This document shows, piece by piece, positions 16,588 to 25,233 of a DNA stretch of 64,000 nucleotides. A model generated the notes under the pieces. The model had not been told where the DNA came from. It saw nothing but the letters and a program-made list of their open reading frames with translations, and made no database searches. Position 1 is the stretch's first letter. Each line of letters opens with the position of its first letter. The stretch comes from an uncultured Dorea sp. (GTDB lineage: Bacteria > Bacillota > Clostridia > Lachnospirales > Lachnospiraceae), in NCBI GenBank assembly GCA_900543415.1, contig UQRE01000008.1:1-64000 (forward strand), in the 5' to 3' direction. A program made the translations under genes and the position numbers.

Positions 16588-17158
16588 CCTTGTACCTCTC
16601 TGGAAGTGGTTGCCATGCTATTATAAGTTTTTCATAGCACATAAACTCTTTTTCTTCTCCGTCATATAGCACAACTACTCTGTCTGAATAATCTTCATTC
16701 GGTAATTTCCTTAACAATTGTACGAGGTAATAGTCTGTTCTTTCTGGCAACCTCTCTCCTACCGGAATCCAACCATCATTCACATATACTGTCGGTTGCT
16801 CATCAATTATTCTTAATATACTTTTTTTGTATTCCTCCAACGCCAGAATGGTCATTGTTTTTCCGCTTCTCATTCCAGTAATCGTCATTGTTAGGCTTTC
16901 TATTTCCTCTTTTAACGCTTTTCGGTCTATTAGTTCATCATTGTCACTCATGCGCGAACAAATCAATGGAATTCCTGCACGAACCAGTGGAACAATCGCA
17001 TTGTAGAAATCATCTGTCCCATCTTCATATCCTTGTGAATAAATATTAAGGATTTCCTGTCTTTTATTTTTTGCCGGATATTTTGCATATAATTTTTCTT
17101 TTCTATTTCCATCTTTGATTTTATTCATCTCTTCCAAAATCTTCTCTAGTACGTTCAT
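16568..17158 (-). CDS. DUF551-containing phage protein
   Basis: A 196-residue protein starting at ATG 17156-17158 (AGGAG seven bases upstream; TAATG overlap with the previous stop). The N-terminal half is charged and helical. The C-terminal ~65 residues match DUF551: GWIPVGERLPERTDYYLVQL ending WQPLPERY. DUF551 proteins are frequent small phage accessory proteins of unknown function. Confidence 0.75.
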   Translation of the reverse strand: MNVLEKILEEMNKIKDGNRKEKLYAKYPAKNKRQEILNIYSQGYEDGTDDFYNAIVPLVRAGIPLICSRMSDNDELIDRKALKEEIESLTMTITGMRSGKTMTILALEEYKKSILRIIDEQPTVYVNDGWIPVGERLPERTDYYLVQLLRKLPNEDYSDRVVVLYDGEEKEFMCYEKLIIAWQPLPERYKGGDDRA

Positions 17159-17760
17159 TAAATAACTCCTTTCTCTTTTAGCTGTTCCGTAGCTAATTGG
17201 AAAGCCAACATATACACGTCCAAAATTCCTGTTGATCTTTTCCCGATATCTCCAGCAAATTCCCATACATCACAGAAATGTTCTGACAATGCATCATATC
17301 CTTTTGAACCAACTCCTGTGTCATCAGAAAAATCTTCTAGTACATCTTCATAAAATTCTTCTAATTTATCTTCATCTGTTTCAAAATCAAATCTATCATG
17401 TTGAAGAATTTCTTCCATCATATCCCATTCTTCCAATAATTCCTTTAAGTCTTTTTTCGCATTTTCGGAATCATATGTGTATATTTTACGATTATGACAA
17501 TCGATTTTTTCTCGGAAATAACCCACATTATTTACAAAGTCTGAAAATCCTTTGAAGGTCATGTTGTTATAATTCGATGCAATCAATTCTCCTAAATCAC
17601 CAGATATATGTAATCTGCAATAATCTTCTTCAAAAAGAAATCTGATTCTGTATTCATTGCTATCAGAACGTTTAAAATCTACAATCTTGATGTTTCCATA
17701 ATCTGTGAATTTTGCTATATGATTCACAAATTGTTTTTTCTGAAATTTTAAATCAACCAT
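17158..17760 (-). CDS. Hypothetical phage protein, 200 aa
   Basis: An acidic protein (MVDLKFQKKQFVNHIAKF start; many D/E between residues 110 and 150) in the run of overlapping accessory genes; GGAGG lies seven bases before ATG 17758-17760. No domain is recognised. Codon usage is AT-rich, with a lower GC content than the neighbouring structural genes, which may mean a separate origin. Confidence 0.65.
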   Translation of the reverse strand: MVDLKFQKKQFVNHIAKFTDYGNIKIVDFKRSDSNEYRIRFLFEEDYCRLHISGDLGELIASNYNNMTFKGFSDFVNNVGYFREKIDCHNRKIYTYDSENAKKDLKELLEEWDMMEEILQHDRFDFETDEDKLEEFYEDVLEDFSDDTGVGSKGYDALSEHFCDVWEFAGDIGKRSTGILDVYMLAFQLATEQLKEKGVI

Positions 17761-17999
17761 CACTCCACCTCCAACAGTTCAAAACATTCTTTTAATGTTC
17801 CTTTTGTAATTTCCAACCATGAACCATCATCTACAGAATCAAGATGAACGTGGTCTTTTCCACCAATCATCATGCGTCCGCTTTTATCCAATTCATAAAC
17901 TTTTCCTTCTTCGATTACAGTTGAACTGTTTTCGATTAGGAATCCATCTCCATCGTAGTTATCTACACAAAAAGACTTTATGCACTTATACTGTTTCAT
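17760..17999 (-). CDS. Hypothetical phage protein, 79 aa
   Basis: Short beta-rich protein (MKQYKCIKSFCVDNYDGDGF) with GGAGG before ATG 17997-17999 and one-base TGATG overlap with the next gene. This type of 'KCIKSFC' start is common in small phage proteins of unknown function. Confidence 0.6.
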   Translation of the reverse strand: MKQYKCIKSFCVDNYDGDGFLIENSSTVIEEGKVYELDKSGRMMIGGKDHVHLDSVDDGSWLEITKGTLKECFELLEVE

Positions 18000-18174
18000 C
18001 ACTATCCTCCACTAAATCTTCGTATTCTGCAAGTTTTTCTACCATTTCTTTTACATATTTACAGTTTCCAGTACCTTGCGAACAATTATTGCAAAACGAA
18101 CTACAACTAATTCCAGTTTCTTCTCTTTTTACAGAGACAATTTCTCCGTATTTTCTTTCCGTTAATCTTTCCAT
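17986..18174 (-). CDS. Hypothetical cysteine-rich phage protein, 62 aa
   Basis: MERLTERKYGEIVSV start, then a cysteine cluster (SCSSFCNNCSQGTGNC, residues ~23-38) that could bind zinc, and the common LAEYEDLVE end. This is a recurrent small-protein type in Clostridia phages. The ATG follows AGGTGG. Function unknown. Confidence 0.65.
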   Translation of the reverse strand: MERLTERKYGEIVSVKREETGISCSSFCNNCSQGTGNCKYVKEMVEKLAEYEDLVEDSDETV

Positions 18175-18252
18175 AATCCACCTAAAACGGTTCTAACCGC
18201 AATTCCCTTTCTATACCTTTTTCTGACACCCATACATCCACGTCACAATCAA

Positions 18253-18471
18253 CTAAGTCTCAGTTTTATTCTCTAATTCTTCAATTTTATCCGTCAAGTC
18301 CATTTCTGGATAATTCTTTTTCGGGTATCTTTGATATTTCGCACTTGAACAACTTGATCCATTTGCATACAATCTGTAATATTCCAACGCAAGTCTTAAC
18401 GAAATATCCTTTTGCTTTCCTGTCAATGTTATTTTGCTTTTATCATTATAGGTTATAAAAATCTTCCAAAT
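18253..18471 (-). CDS. Small phage protein with probable ATT start, 72 aa
   Basis: An open frame with protein-like content (WKIFITYNDKSKITLTGK, then QKDISLRLALEYYRLY) has no ATG, GTG or TTG at its beginning. GGAGGG (18481-18486) lies nine bases before an ATT codon (18469-18471), the best start. The upstream stop in frame is within the same ribosome site, so the gene cannot start further up. Similar 'Y.DKSK.T.TGK.KDI' proteins occur in Firmicute phages. Confidence 0.6.
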   Translation of the reverse strand: MWKIFITYNDKSKITLTGKQKDISLRLALEYYRLYANGSSCSSAKYQRYPKKNYPEMDLTDKIEELENKTET

Positions 18472-18500
18472 ATGTATTTACCCTCCACTAATTTGCTAAG

Positions 18501-18701
18501 TTAATTAACTATAAAATCAAAATGGACACAGTTAAAATCTGTTTCTTTTTCTGGGATTGGCATACACACTCCGACTGCATCTTTTACATATGGTATCCCA
18601 CTTATCTCGATGACTTTCATCGGATAATAACCTCCCATTCTGCGATTGCAGTCAATCTTTTTTCCAACAAGCTCTTTTGCATTTCCTTGGTACAATCTCA
18701 T
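18501..18701 (-). CDS. Hypothetical phage protein, 66 aa
   Basis: MRLYQGNAKELVGKKIDC start, beta-rich, with GGAGGTGG before the ATG. No family recognised; part of the accessory block downstream of the second recombinase. Confidence 0.6.
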   Translation of the reverse strand: MRLYQGNAKELVGKKIDCNRRMGGYYPMKVIEISGIPYVKDAVGVCMPIPEKETDFNCVHFDFIVN

Positions 18702-18807
18702 ATTTCCACCTCCACTAAATCCTAATTTAGTTACTTAGTTAATCCTATCTAACCCAACCAGCAGTATAGGACACGCACTACTGGTATAGGTTCTATACTG
18801 TTAGTTG

Positions 18808-19869
18808 CTATGCAGCCGCACCGTACTTCCTAAACGCTCCAAGCACCTGATCCGGTGTCGTAGCAGCGTAATGTTTATTAAGCGTTCTCGCATCTCCGTT
18901 TTTGTGTCCAAGGTAAAACGCTACCAATTCTCTCGGACAGCCGCGTTTAACCATGTTGGTCGCTGTTGTCTTCCGGAAGAGATGCGGATATACTCGTCTC
19001 TTAAGCCCCGACCGCTCTGCTATCCTGCCGATGGCACTTTCAATTCCCGGTTTCGCTAATCGCTTACAGTCTCGCTTGCTGGAGATAAACAGTGCCGGCT
19101 CTTTATCGTTTCGGCTATCGATGTACTTTTTCAGATGGTACTTCGCGGTATCATCTAAGCAGACGGTTCTCCACGTCCTGTTTTTCTGTCCATAGACCAT
19201 AAGTTCGCCAGACTGCCAGTTGATATCCTGCACGTTTACCGATACGCATTCAGATACACGTACAGCAGTACTCCGGAGAAACTCCAACAACGCCCTGTCT
19301 CTAAGGCTTTCTTTATACTCATCCAGATTTGTTACCTTGTTTTTAACCTTAACCTTGCAGGCGTCTCTTAATGCTTCCAGTTCACCATCCGTTAAATGGT
19401 CGATTGGCTTGTCCATCTCTCGATACGGTTCCACGCTATCCACTGGATTGTCACTTCTTAAGTGGCTCTTTCTCATCCATGTGAAGAAAGCACTCAAATT
19501 TCTACGCTCATTGTTAATCGTACTTGCCTGATTACCTTTTCTGGCATAGGACTGTAAATAAAACTCCACATCCATGTCGGATACGTCTAAAAGAGATTTC
19601 TGAACGAACTCGATAAAGTTTCGGATTGTGAGCATATAATACTCTACTGTCTTTGGACTTAGCTTCGGTGCTTTCTTGGTCATATAGATTGCTATGATCC
19701 GCTGGTTTGTATCGTCTATCGTTGCCGGCAATGTCTCACTCTCTGTCACCTCAATCCCGAAGAGCGCCTGCACTACTACTTGGTTCAGAATCTCCATAAG
19801 TGGCGCATTTAAAAATGGCTGCATACCTGTTAATATTGTGTCTCTTAATTCTTCTTTTTTCGTACACAT
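18808..19869 (-). CDS. Second tyrosine recombinase (XerC/D-like)
   Basis: The 353-residue protein (ATG 19867-19869 with AAGGAGG upstream; the longer frame lacks a site) has a SAM-like core-binding domain (residues ~60-155) and a catalytic domain with Arg in STAVRVSECV, HLFRKT box, LGHK and the tyrosine in KHYAATT. All catalytic residues are present. It lies inside the accessory region, far from the attachment site, so it is not the main integrase; such XerD-like enzymes in phages may act on multimers, dif-like sites or a DNA switch. A 9-bp inverted repeat lies just upstream. Confidence 0.85.
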   Translation of the reverse strand: MCTKKEELRDTILTGMQPFLNAPLMEILNQVVVQALFGIEVTESETLPATIDDTNQRIIAIYMTKKAPKLSPKTVEYYMLTIRNFIEFVQKSLLDVSDMDVEFYLQSYARKGNQASTINNERRNLSAFFTWMRKSHLRSDNPVDSVEPYREMDKPIDHLTDGELEALRDACKVKVKNKVTNLDEYKESLRDRALLEFLRSTAVRVSECVSVNVQDINWQSGELMVYGQKNRTWRTVCLDDTAKYHLKKYIDSRNDKEPALFISSKRDCKRLAKPGIESAIGRIAERSGLKRRVYPHLFRKTTATNMVKRGCPRELVAFYLGHKNGDARTLNKHYAATTPDQVLGAFRKYGAAA

Positions 19870-19882
19870 AACATCGTCCTCC

Positions 19883-19920
19883 TTGTCTCCTAAGGACGCA
19901 TGTGTTATAATGTCCTTAGG
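19883..19920 (+). promoter_or_regulatory. Plus-strand promoter inside a 9-bp inverted repeat
   Basis: TTGTCT (19883-19888), 17-base spacer, perfect TATAAT (19906-19911). CCTAAGGAC (19889-19897) and GTCCTTAGG (19912-19920) form perfect 9-bp arms covering spacer to +1, so a repressor or the nearby recombinase could bind here. On the minus strand the same repeat would be a hairpin just before the recombinase ribosome site. Confidence 0.6.
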
Positions 19921-19925
19921 TGAAG

Positions 19926-19970
19926 AGCAGTGGACGGTCCGGCAAGACATATAGTCCGCTGCTATTTTTT
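19926..19970 (+). terminator. Plus-strand intrinsic terminator
   Basis: AGCAGTGGAC (19926-19935) pairs with GTCCGCTGCT (19954-19963) with one wobble, followed by A and six T. It faces the opposite way to all surrounding genes and, with the promoter 15 bases upstream, delimits a putative RNA of about 50 bases. Confidence 0.75.
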
Positions 19971-20008
19971 AGTTACGCATACTCACCTTTATTTTTTACC
20001 CTATCTTT

Positions 20009-20230
20009 TTATTTCAACGTCAATCCTCTCTCAACCTCTAAGACCAACGCTGTTAAAATATCTTTTGCGAAATTACTATTGTATTCGCGATATAGATCAT
20101 CAACTTCTTTTGCGAATGTATCCAACTGTGTTTCTGTGAGATGTTTATCCCCTGCATATCGTTTATAGAGATTCCAAGCCTTTTGCAATAACTTAAAAAC
20201 ATCATTGAATGCCATCGCTCCACTATTCAT
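20009..20230 (-). CDS. Hypothetical phage protein, 73 aa
   Basis: ATG 20228-20230 overlaps the rusA stop as ATGA. The product is helical (MNSGAMAFNDVFKLLQKAWN) with no recognised domain; it is coupled to the RusA gene and so may belong to the replication/recombination module. Confidence 0.6.
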   Translation of the reverse strand: MNSGAMAFNDVFKLLQKAWNLYKRYAGDKHLTETQLDTFAKEVDDLYREYNSNFAKDILTALVLEVERGLTLK

Positions 20231-20628
20231 GACAATGCCTCGATTCTGATGTATATGCCTGGGATATCTGCCCAAAACTTTTCTATCAGTTCCGAAGCCA
20301 CCAGCGCATCATCTTTCCAGAAGTTGCACAAGGTCATACAATCCTTTAAGAGTTTTTGCAAATTATCTGTATCCGGTTTCGTAATACGATATTCTCCATC
20401 TGCATGTGTTGCACCTTTTGGAAAGCACCATTTTGTTATTAACCGACATCCAGTCTCAATTCTTTTTCTTGGCTTATGTTTCGCCAAGTATCCACACAAT
20501 TTTAATTTTGCATTTTTGATTTCTGGCGTGTCATAAAAAACTGGCTTTCCATTGATCACTGTTACTTTATGTTCTTGGGCGGTAACTGTCGGAGGATCCA
20601 TTGCCATAAAAAATTCTATCTCTTTCAT
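20227..20628 (-). CDS. rusA: RusA-family Holliday junction resolvase
   Basis: The 133-residue protein has the RusA core: KPDTDNLQKLLKDC with its conserved aspartates and FWKDDALVASELIEKFW. RusA dimers cut Holliday junctions during phage recombination and packaging of branched DNA. The ATG at 20626-20628 follows AGAGGTGAAG; a GTG three codons earlier is weaker. It lies just after the iteron region. Confidence 0.9.
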   Translation of the reverse strand: MKEIEFFMAMDPPTVTAQEHKVTVINGKPVFYDTPEIKNAKLKLCGYLAKHKPRKRIETGCRLITKWCFPKGATHADGEYRITKPDTDNLQKLLKDCMTLCNFWKDDALVASELIEKFWADIPGIYIRIEALS

Positions 20629-20704
20629 TCGCTTCACCTCTTTAATGTGCTAAATTATTTTTATTTCCCACTTTTTCTTTGTGCTGGGGTGGGCTCCCTC
20701 CTGT

Positions 20705-20938
20705 GTGTGGGGGGCGTACTTTAATCGCCCCCACACTTTAAAGGGGGTGCCCGCACCTTCCCGTCCCATCCCGAATATATATACGTAGTATATATAGGTG
20801 CCGGGAGGGAATGTTCCCGACACCTCAAAACAAGAGGATGGGAATAAAAACGGGAATCTTCCCGACACCTAGATTTTTAGAAACTGGGAATCTTCCCGAC
20901 ATCTAAAATTTCAGAAAACGGGAACGTTCCCGACACCT
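20705..20938. other. Candidate phage replication origin region
   Basis: This 300-base gene-free stretch between rusA and the primase/helicase gene holds a GC-rich hairpin (GTGTGGGGGGCG at 20705-20716 with CGCCCCCACAC at 20726-20736), an AT-rich alternating block (20775-20796, TATATATACGTAGTATATAT) and four iterons. Iterons plus an AT-rich unwinding element beside a primase/helicase gene is the usual layout of a theta origin. No protein-coding signal is seen. Confidence 0.55.
20807..20938. repeat. Four 19-bp iterons, GGGAAnnTTCCCGACACCT
   Basis: Copies at 20807-20825 (GGGAATGTTCCCGACACCT), 20852-20870 (GGGAATCTTCCCGACACCT), 20886-20904 (one C-to-T change) and 20920-20938 (GGGAACGTTCCCGACACCT). 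Starts are 45, 34 and 34 bases apart. Each copy holds a GGGAA/TTCCC dyad plus a directional GACACCT tail; the first is part of a longer dyad with AGGTGCCGGGA. The last copy touches the stop codon of the primase gene. Confidence 0.9.
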
Positions 20939-23183
20939 AAATTTTAGGTAATGGGATAAGCCTTTTTGTTTCTTTGTCCGTAGTATATCCATACTTTTTT
21001 AAGGAGTTCCAGATTGTTTTTTCAGCCGGATATTTTTCTCCAATTGCCTCCGAACTACTTTTTATCTCTTCAAAAAGCTCTTTAACTGTAGGGTACATAT
21101 CATTGTGCTCAAACTTAAAATTTGCTATTGCCATATCTATTTTTGCCTGTTTATTTTTCCTTTGAGCTTCCACTTGTTTTTTTCTAGATTCTTGTCCCTT
21201 TTTCCAATTCGGTTTTTCTTCTTCCGGTTGTATATCGTTCAAGACTCCGGATGGATCCATTCGGTGGATCGGGTAATCGAACCACAAATTGACCGGATCA
21301 AATTTAGGAAATTCTCTCAATGTCCCATCAATTCTCCATGCTGTTTTCGACTTTGCAATAGATACTTTGGCATCGATCTGAGCCTGTAGATCCATCATCT
21401 GAGCCCGTGTCAAACGTCTCCTGCAATAGTCCATCATCTGCACCTGGCTACATAAATCATCCGGAGACAGATCATCTTCCCACTGATAATGTGCATCAAG
21501 ATAACATTCACACGCTTCACACACAGCAGCATTCTCTTCTCGTTTTCTTAAATCGTCTGTCACGTCTAATTCAATCAGATCCAACATAGCGTCCGGATCT
21601 CTTGCAAAAACTCCGGAACCAGAAGCTCTGTCCATAGACTTCTTTCCCCCCTGCGCCCCTTTACTGTGATGATGGCAGTAGATTACTGCACACCCTAACT
21701 CAGTACAGACTTTATCGAACTGATTACAAAATCTCGCCATTTGATCAGCGCTATTCTCATCTCCTGTGATCACCTTGTAGATTGGATCGATAACGATTGC
21801 TACGTAATCTTTTTTAGCGGCTCTTCGGATGAGCTTTGGTGCCAGTTGATCCATCGGCACAGACTTTCCTCTCAAATTCCAGATATCTATATTACTAAGA
21901 TTTCTCGGAGATATGCCATGTGCTGTATACACGTCCTTAAATCTGTGCAAACAGCTGGCTCTGTCTAACTCTAGATTTACATACATGACTTTCCCTTTCG
22001 CACATCGCCATCCGAACCATTTAACGCCTTCTGCGATTGCAATACACAACTCTATCAAGGCGAAGGATTTTCCGGCTTTTGATGGTCCAGCAATCAGCAT
22101 CTTATGCCCTTTTCTCAATACGTTTTCAATAAGAGGTGGTGCGAGTTCTGGGAGTTTGCCCCAAACATCCTCTAAGGTTTCAGGATCCGGAAGATCATCA
22201 TTTACAGACTCAATCCATTCCTTCCACTCTTCCCAGCTTTCTTTACCGATATTCGTATCGACAATGTATTGCTTCTTACCATTACGTTCAAATCCCGGGA
22301 GTCTCGACAATCTCGACGGGTTCTTATTCTGTGTATCTACTTTCAAGCCATTTTTCTGACAGATAGAATAAAGATAATCTACTCTTTTCCGGTATTCCGC
22401 GTAATCTGCAGCATCAACTCGAACAATCGCATGTAAACTTTTCTTACCGGAAAATACCAAGCATGCTACTGGTAATTCCAACTCTCGAATGATTGCATTC
22501 TGCTTTTCAATTGTCATATCATCGGACTCTACAAGGGTATATCGAAACTCTGTTACGTTTTCATTTTTACAGCCTTTCCCATCTAAAGGGTTGAAGCGTA
22601 TCCATGCGCCAGCTTCCTTGTTATAATCACCAAGAACAGCTCCTATGTCTCCATTGCATTTATTTAACTGTTCAATCAGCTGTCCGGCAGTTCTGTCACA
22701 GTTTCCTTTCTGTGGCAGCCATCGTTCTTCGTTTTTCCAACTACCTGTAACATAACCAACATTTTCACCAGCTTCGAACAATGTTTCTAGATAACGCACA
22801 ATCTCATGAACCGGATTCCATCTTTTAGGCTCTAATACTTCTTTTTCTTCCACCCAAGAAGCATCTATAACTACTCCATCGGTACTGATTTCATCGTCCC
22901 AGTCTAAAGCGTAGGACGAGGACGATGGTGTCCATCCATGATCCATTGCAAGTTGTACAATAGTTCCTGCAGTGACCGGAACGGAAGAACCATGAAAACT
23001 ATTCCATTTCTTCTGACATTCTCCCATGTGATACCTAGAATCATTGCGACTCCATGCATCCCAGTCATCCGGAGAATACCCTTCATGTTTTAGCGCCATC
23101 CCCACATTTACCCATTCTTGATAATTAAGTTCTGCAGGGTTTAAGTTTTCCAATACCTTTAATAAATCTGTACATTTTTCCAT
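20937..23183 (-). CDS. Primase/helicase (PriCT-2, primase-like, RepA-type ATPase)
   Basis: The 748-residue protein starts with a PriCT-2 domain (residues ~9-75, LNYQEWVNVGMALKHEGY), followed by a primase-polymerase-like region (residues ~170-315, with CLVFSGKKSLHAIVRVDAAD and PSRLSRLPGF), then a RepA-like RecA-fold helicase with Walker A GPSKAGKSFAL near residue 370 and VIDPIYKV as Walker B. The C-terminus is a small helical/winged domain. It should initiate and prime phage replication, and the iteron array begins at its stop codon. Confidence 0.85.
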   Translation of the reverse strand: MEKCTDLLKVLENLNPAELNYQEWVNVGMALKHEGYSPDDWDAWSRNDSRYHMGECQKKWNSFHGSSVPVTAGTIVQLAMDHGWTPSSSSYALDWDDEISTDGVVIDASWVEEKEVLEPKRWNPVHEIVRYLETLFEAGENVGYVTGSWKNEERWLPQKGNCDRTAGQLIEQLNKCNGDIGAVLGDYNKEAGAWIRFNPLDGKGCKNENVTEFRYTLVESDDMTIEKQNAIIRELELPVACLVFSGKKSLHAIVRVDAADYAEYRKRVDYLYSICQKNGLKVDTQNKNPSRLSRLPGFERNGKKQYIVDTNIGKESWEEWKEWIESVNDDLPDPETLEDVWGKLPELAPPLIENVLRKGHKMLIAGPSKAGKSFALIELCIAIAEGVKWFGWRCAKGKVMYVNLELDRASCLHRFKDVYTAHGISPRNLSNIDIWNLRGKSVPMDQLAPKLIRRAAKKDYVAIVIDPIYKVITGDENSADQMARFCNQFDKVCTELGCAVIYCHHHSKGAQGGKKSMDRASGSGVFARDPDAMLDLIELDVTDDLRKREENAAVCEACECYLDAHYQWEDDLSPDDLCSQVQMMDYCRRRLTRAQMMDLQAQIDAKVSIAKSKTAWRIDGTLREFPKFDPVNLWFDYPIHRMDPSGVLNDIQPEEEKPNWKKGQESRKKQVEAQRKNKQAKIDMAIANFKFEHNDMYPTVKELFEEIKSSSEAIGEKYPAEKTIWNSLKKYGYTTDKETKRLIPLPKI

Positions 23184-23185
23184 AA

Positions 23186-24772
23186 TTAGCCTCTATATTC
23201 TGCCGGATTGACATCATGTGGAATTCTCCATCCATTTCCTGCTATACGGTCAATCAAATGTTTTGCTGTATCAAACTGCCATGTGCCTACGTGCTGGAAG
23301 CCTCTTCCCTCCAAGAAACGAATTTGTCTCGGTGTCGTTAATCCCTCTTTACGTCTCTTATCCAAGCGTTCAAGAATCTTTGAAGCTTTTCCGGCATTAT
23401 CAATCTCATCCGGCATGATTCCAAGTTTTTCTAATGTCTTCTTTTGCGCATCTGATGGAGGTGCCATTTCCCACCCAAAAGCCGGTACATAGCCGGATAA
23501 ATCTTGAGCCTGTATTGACATTTCAAATTGCAACGGATCTACCAGTTTTCGCTTTCTTCTCTTCATTTCCGACAACTGTTTTGCAAGGGCTTCTTCCCTC
23601 TGAGCAACTACATCATCAGCTGCGGTCTGTTCGGCTTCTTCGATATCCACCGGAAAACCGGCTTCTTTTTCGAGATTTTCCGTCATTTTCTGTGCAACTT
23701 CTTCACTCTCACAAATAAGATGTGCCGGATGGCATAGCTCATGCCTTTCTGTATGCCAGAGAAAATCAAGTAGCAAAAGATGGTCTTTTCTGGTCTCCGG
23801 AGACAGTCTGGTGCCACGCCCTACCATCTGGCAATATAAGCTTCGTACCTTTGTTGGACGAAGCACTACAATACAATCTACGCTTGGACAATCCCACCCC
23901 TCTGTCAAAAGCATGGAATTGCATAAGACATTATATTTATCTTTATCAAAGTCCTCTAAGATTTCTGCACGGTCTTTACTCTCACCATTTACCTCTGCAG
24001 CATGAAATCCTTTTGCATTTAAAAGATCTCTAAACTTTTGGCTTGTTTTCACAAGCGGTAAAAACACTACTGTTTTCTTATCTGCGCAATATTTTTTCAT
24101 TTCCTCTGCAATCTGTTCCAGGTATGGATCTAATGCAGTTCCAAGATCTCCTGCTTTAAAGTCTCCGGACTGTACTCCCACCCCAGTAAGATCTACCTGT
24201 AAAGGAATGGTCACTGCTTTAATAGGCGACAAATAGCCTTCCTTAATTGCCTTTGGTAGTGTATATTCATAGGACAAGTTTTCAAAAACAGAACCTAAAT
24301 TTTTCATATCTCCACGGTCAGGGGTTGCAGTCACCCCCAACACTTTAGCATCGTGGAAATGATTTAATACTCGCTGATAGCTGTCTGAAATGCAATGGTG
24401 CGCTTCATCGATGATGATCGTGTTAAAGTAGTCCTCGTCAAATTTATTCAGCCTGCTTTCGCGCATAAGAGATTGAACAGAACCTACCGTGATACGGAAC
24501 CAACTCCCTAAGCATGTTTCTTCTGCCTTTTCGGTCGCACATCCAAGACCGGTAGATCTGCCTATCTTATCAGCTGCCTGCTCCAAAAGTTCTCCTCTAT
24601 GTGCCAAAATCAAAACTCTGTCACCTTGACGAACACATTCTTCTGCTACTTTAGCAAACACGATTGTCTTTCCACATCCGGTAGGAAGCACCAATAAGGT
24701 TTTCTGAATACCTTCGTCCCAGGAATGGAAGATGGCGTCCTTTGCTTCTTGCTGATACGGTCTCAATTCCAT
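23186..24772 (-). CDS. DEAD/DEAH-box helicase (phage replication)
   Basis: The 528-residue superfamily 2 helicase shows PTGCGKT (Walker A, residue ~30), DEAH (residue ~123), TATPDRG, and helicase C motifs QMVGRGTRLSP near residue 320. It resembles the restriction-type III-like/DEAD helicases of Clostridia phage replication modules. It stands between DUF669 and the primase gene; the three are commonly found together. Confidence 0.92.
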   Translation of the reverse strand: MELRPYQQEAKDAIFHSWDEGIQKTLLVLPTGCGKTIVFAKVAEECVRQGDRVLILAHRGELLEQAADKIGRSTGLGCATEKAEETCLGSWFRITVGSVQSLMRESRLNKFDEDYFNTIIIDEAHHCISDSYQRVLNHFHDAKVLGVTATPDRGDMKNLGSVFENLSYEYTLPKAIKEGYLSPIKAVTIPLQVDLTGVGVQSGDFKAGDLGTALDPYLEQIAEEMKKYCADKKTVVFLPLVKTSQKFRDLLNAKGFHAAEVNGESKDRAEILEDFDKDKYNVLCNSMLLTEGWDCPSVDCIVVLRPTKVRSLYCQMVGRGTRLSPETRKDHLLLLDFLWHTERHELCHPAHLICESEEVAQKMTENLEKEAGFPVDIEEAEQTAADDVVAQREEALAKQLSEMKRRKRKLVDPLQFEMSIQAQDLSGYVPAFGWEMAPPSDAQKKTLEKLGIMPDEIDNAGKASKILERLDKRRKEGLTTPRQIRFLEGRGFQHVGTWQFDTAKHLIDRIAGNGWRIPHDVNPAEYRG

Positions 24773-24774
24773 CT

Positions 24775-25215
24775 TTAGAATGCACCTGCCTTATAGTCTT
24801 TTTTCTTCTTCGGCAACCATTTCTTTACATGATTGTATTTCTTTGAACTGTCTTTCGGATCCGTCCGAACCTCAATTGTCGCACGTCCTGTAGCCTGTGG
24901 AACCATGTTCCAGTTCATGCGTACTCTTCCCTCCAGCTCTTCTGCTCCGATAGACAAGAAGAACTCTGCCAACTTCCATTGCATCTTGTCATACAACAGA
25001 AGGCTTTCGCTGATCACTGTAGAGTCTTTTCCGTTTGTTGCGCGGACTTTCAACAATGCTCTGTTACACGGAGGAACCTTGTCACTTCCCTCATATCGCC
25101 CACGCTCAAAAGTTTCGATTGTAAAATCATAATCTCCGGGTTCTAAGAGCGTAAACTCTTCCCCTTTTTCAACCTCTTCGTCCCAACCAAGTTCTTTTCC
25201 TCTAATATCATCCAT
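24775..25215 (-). CDS. DUF669 protein (probable single-strand DNA binding)
   Basis: The 146-residue protein matches DUF669: LLEPGDYDFTIETFERGRYEGSDK, then SLLLYDKMQWKLAEFFLSIG. Members are always in phage replication operons between a Sak4/RecA-like ATPase and helicase, and an SSB-like or recombination-mediator role is often proposed. The position here is the canonical one. Confidence 0.85.
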   Translation of the reverse strand: MDDIRGKELGWDEEVEKGEEFTLLEPGDYDFTIETFERGRYEGSDKVPPCNRALLKVRATNGKDSTVISESLLLYDKMQWKLAEFFLSIGAEELEGRVRMNWNMVPQATGRATIEVRTDPKDSSKKYNHVKKWLPKKKKDYKAGAF

Positions 25216-25233
25216 TTATATGTCCTCACTTTC

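Noticed and set aside
20650..20868. 72-codon minus-strand frame in the origin region
   Set aside because: It reads through the iterons and G-rich hairpin, has no ribosome site and an unnatural composition.
20807..20938. CRISPR-like look of regularly spaced repeats
   Set aside because: Only four copies, spacers about 15 bases and AT-rich, repeat a perfect dyad, no cas genes; iterons fit better.
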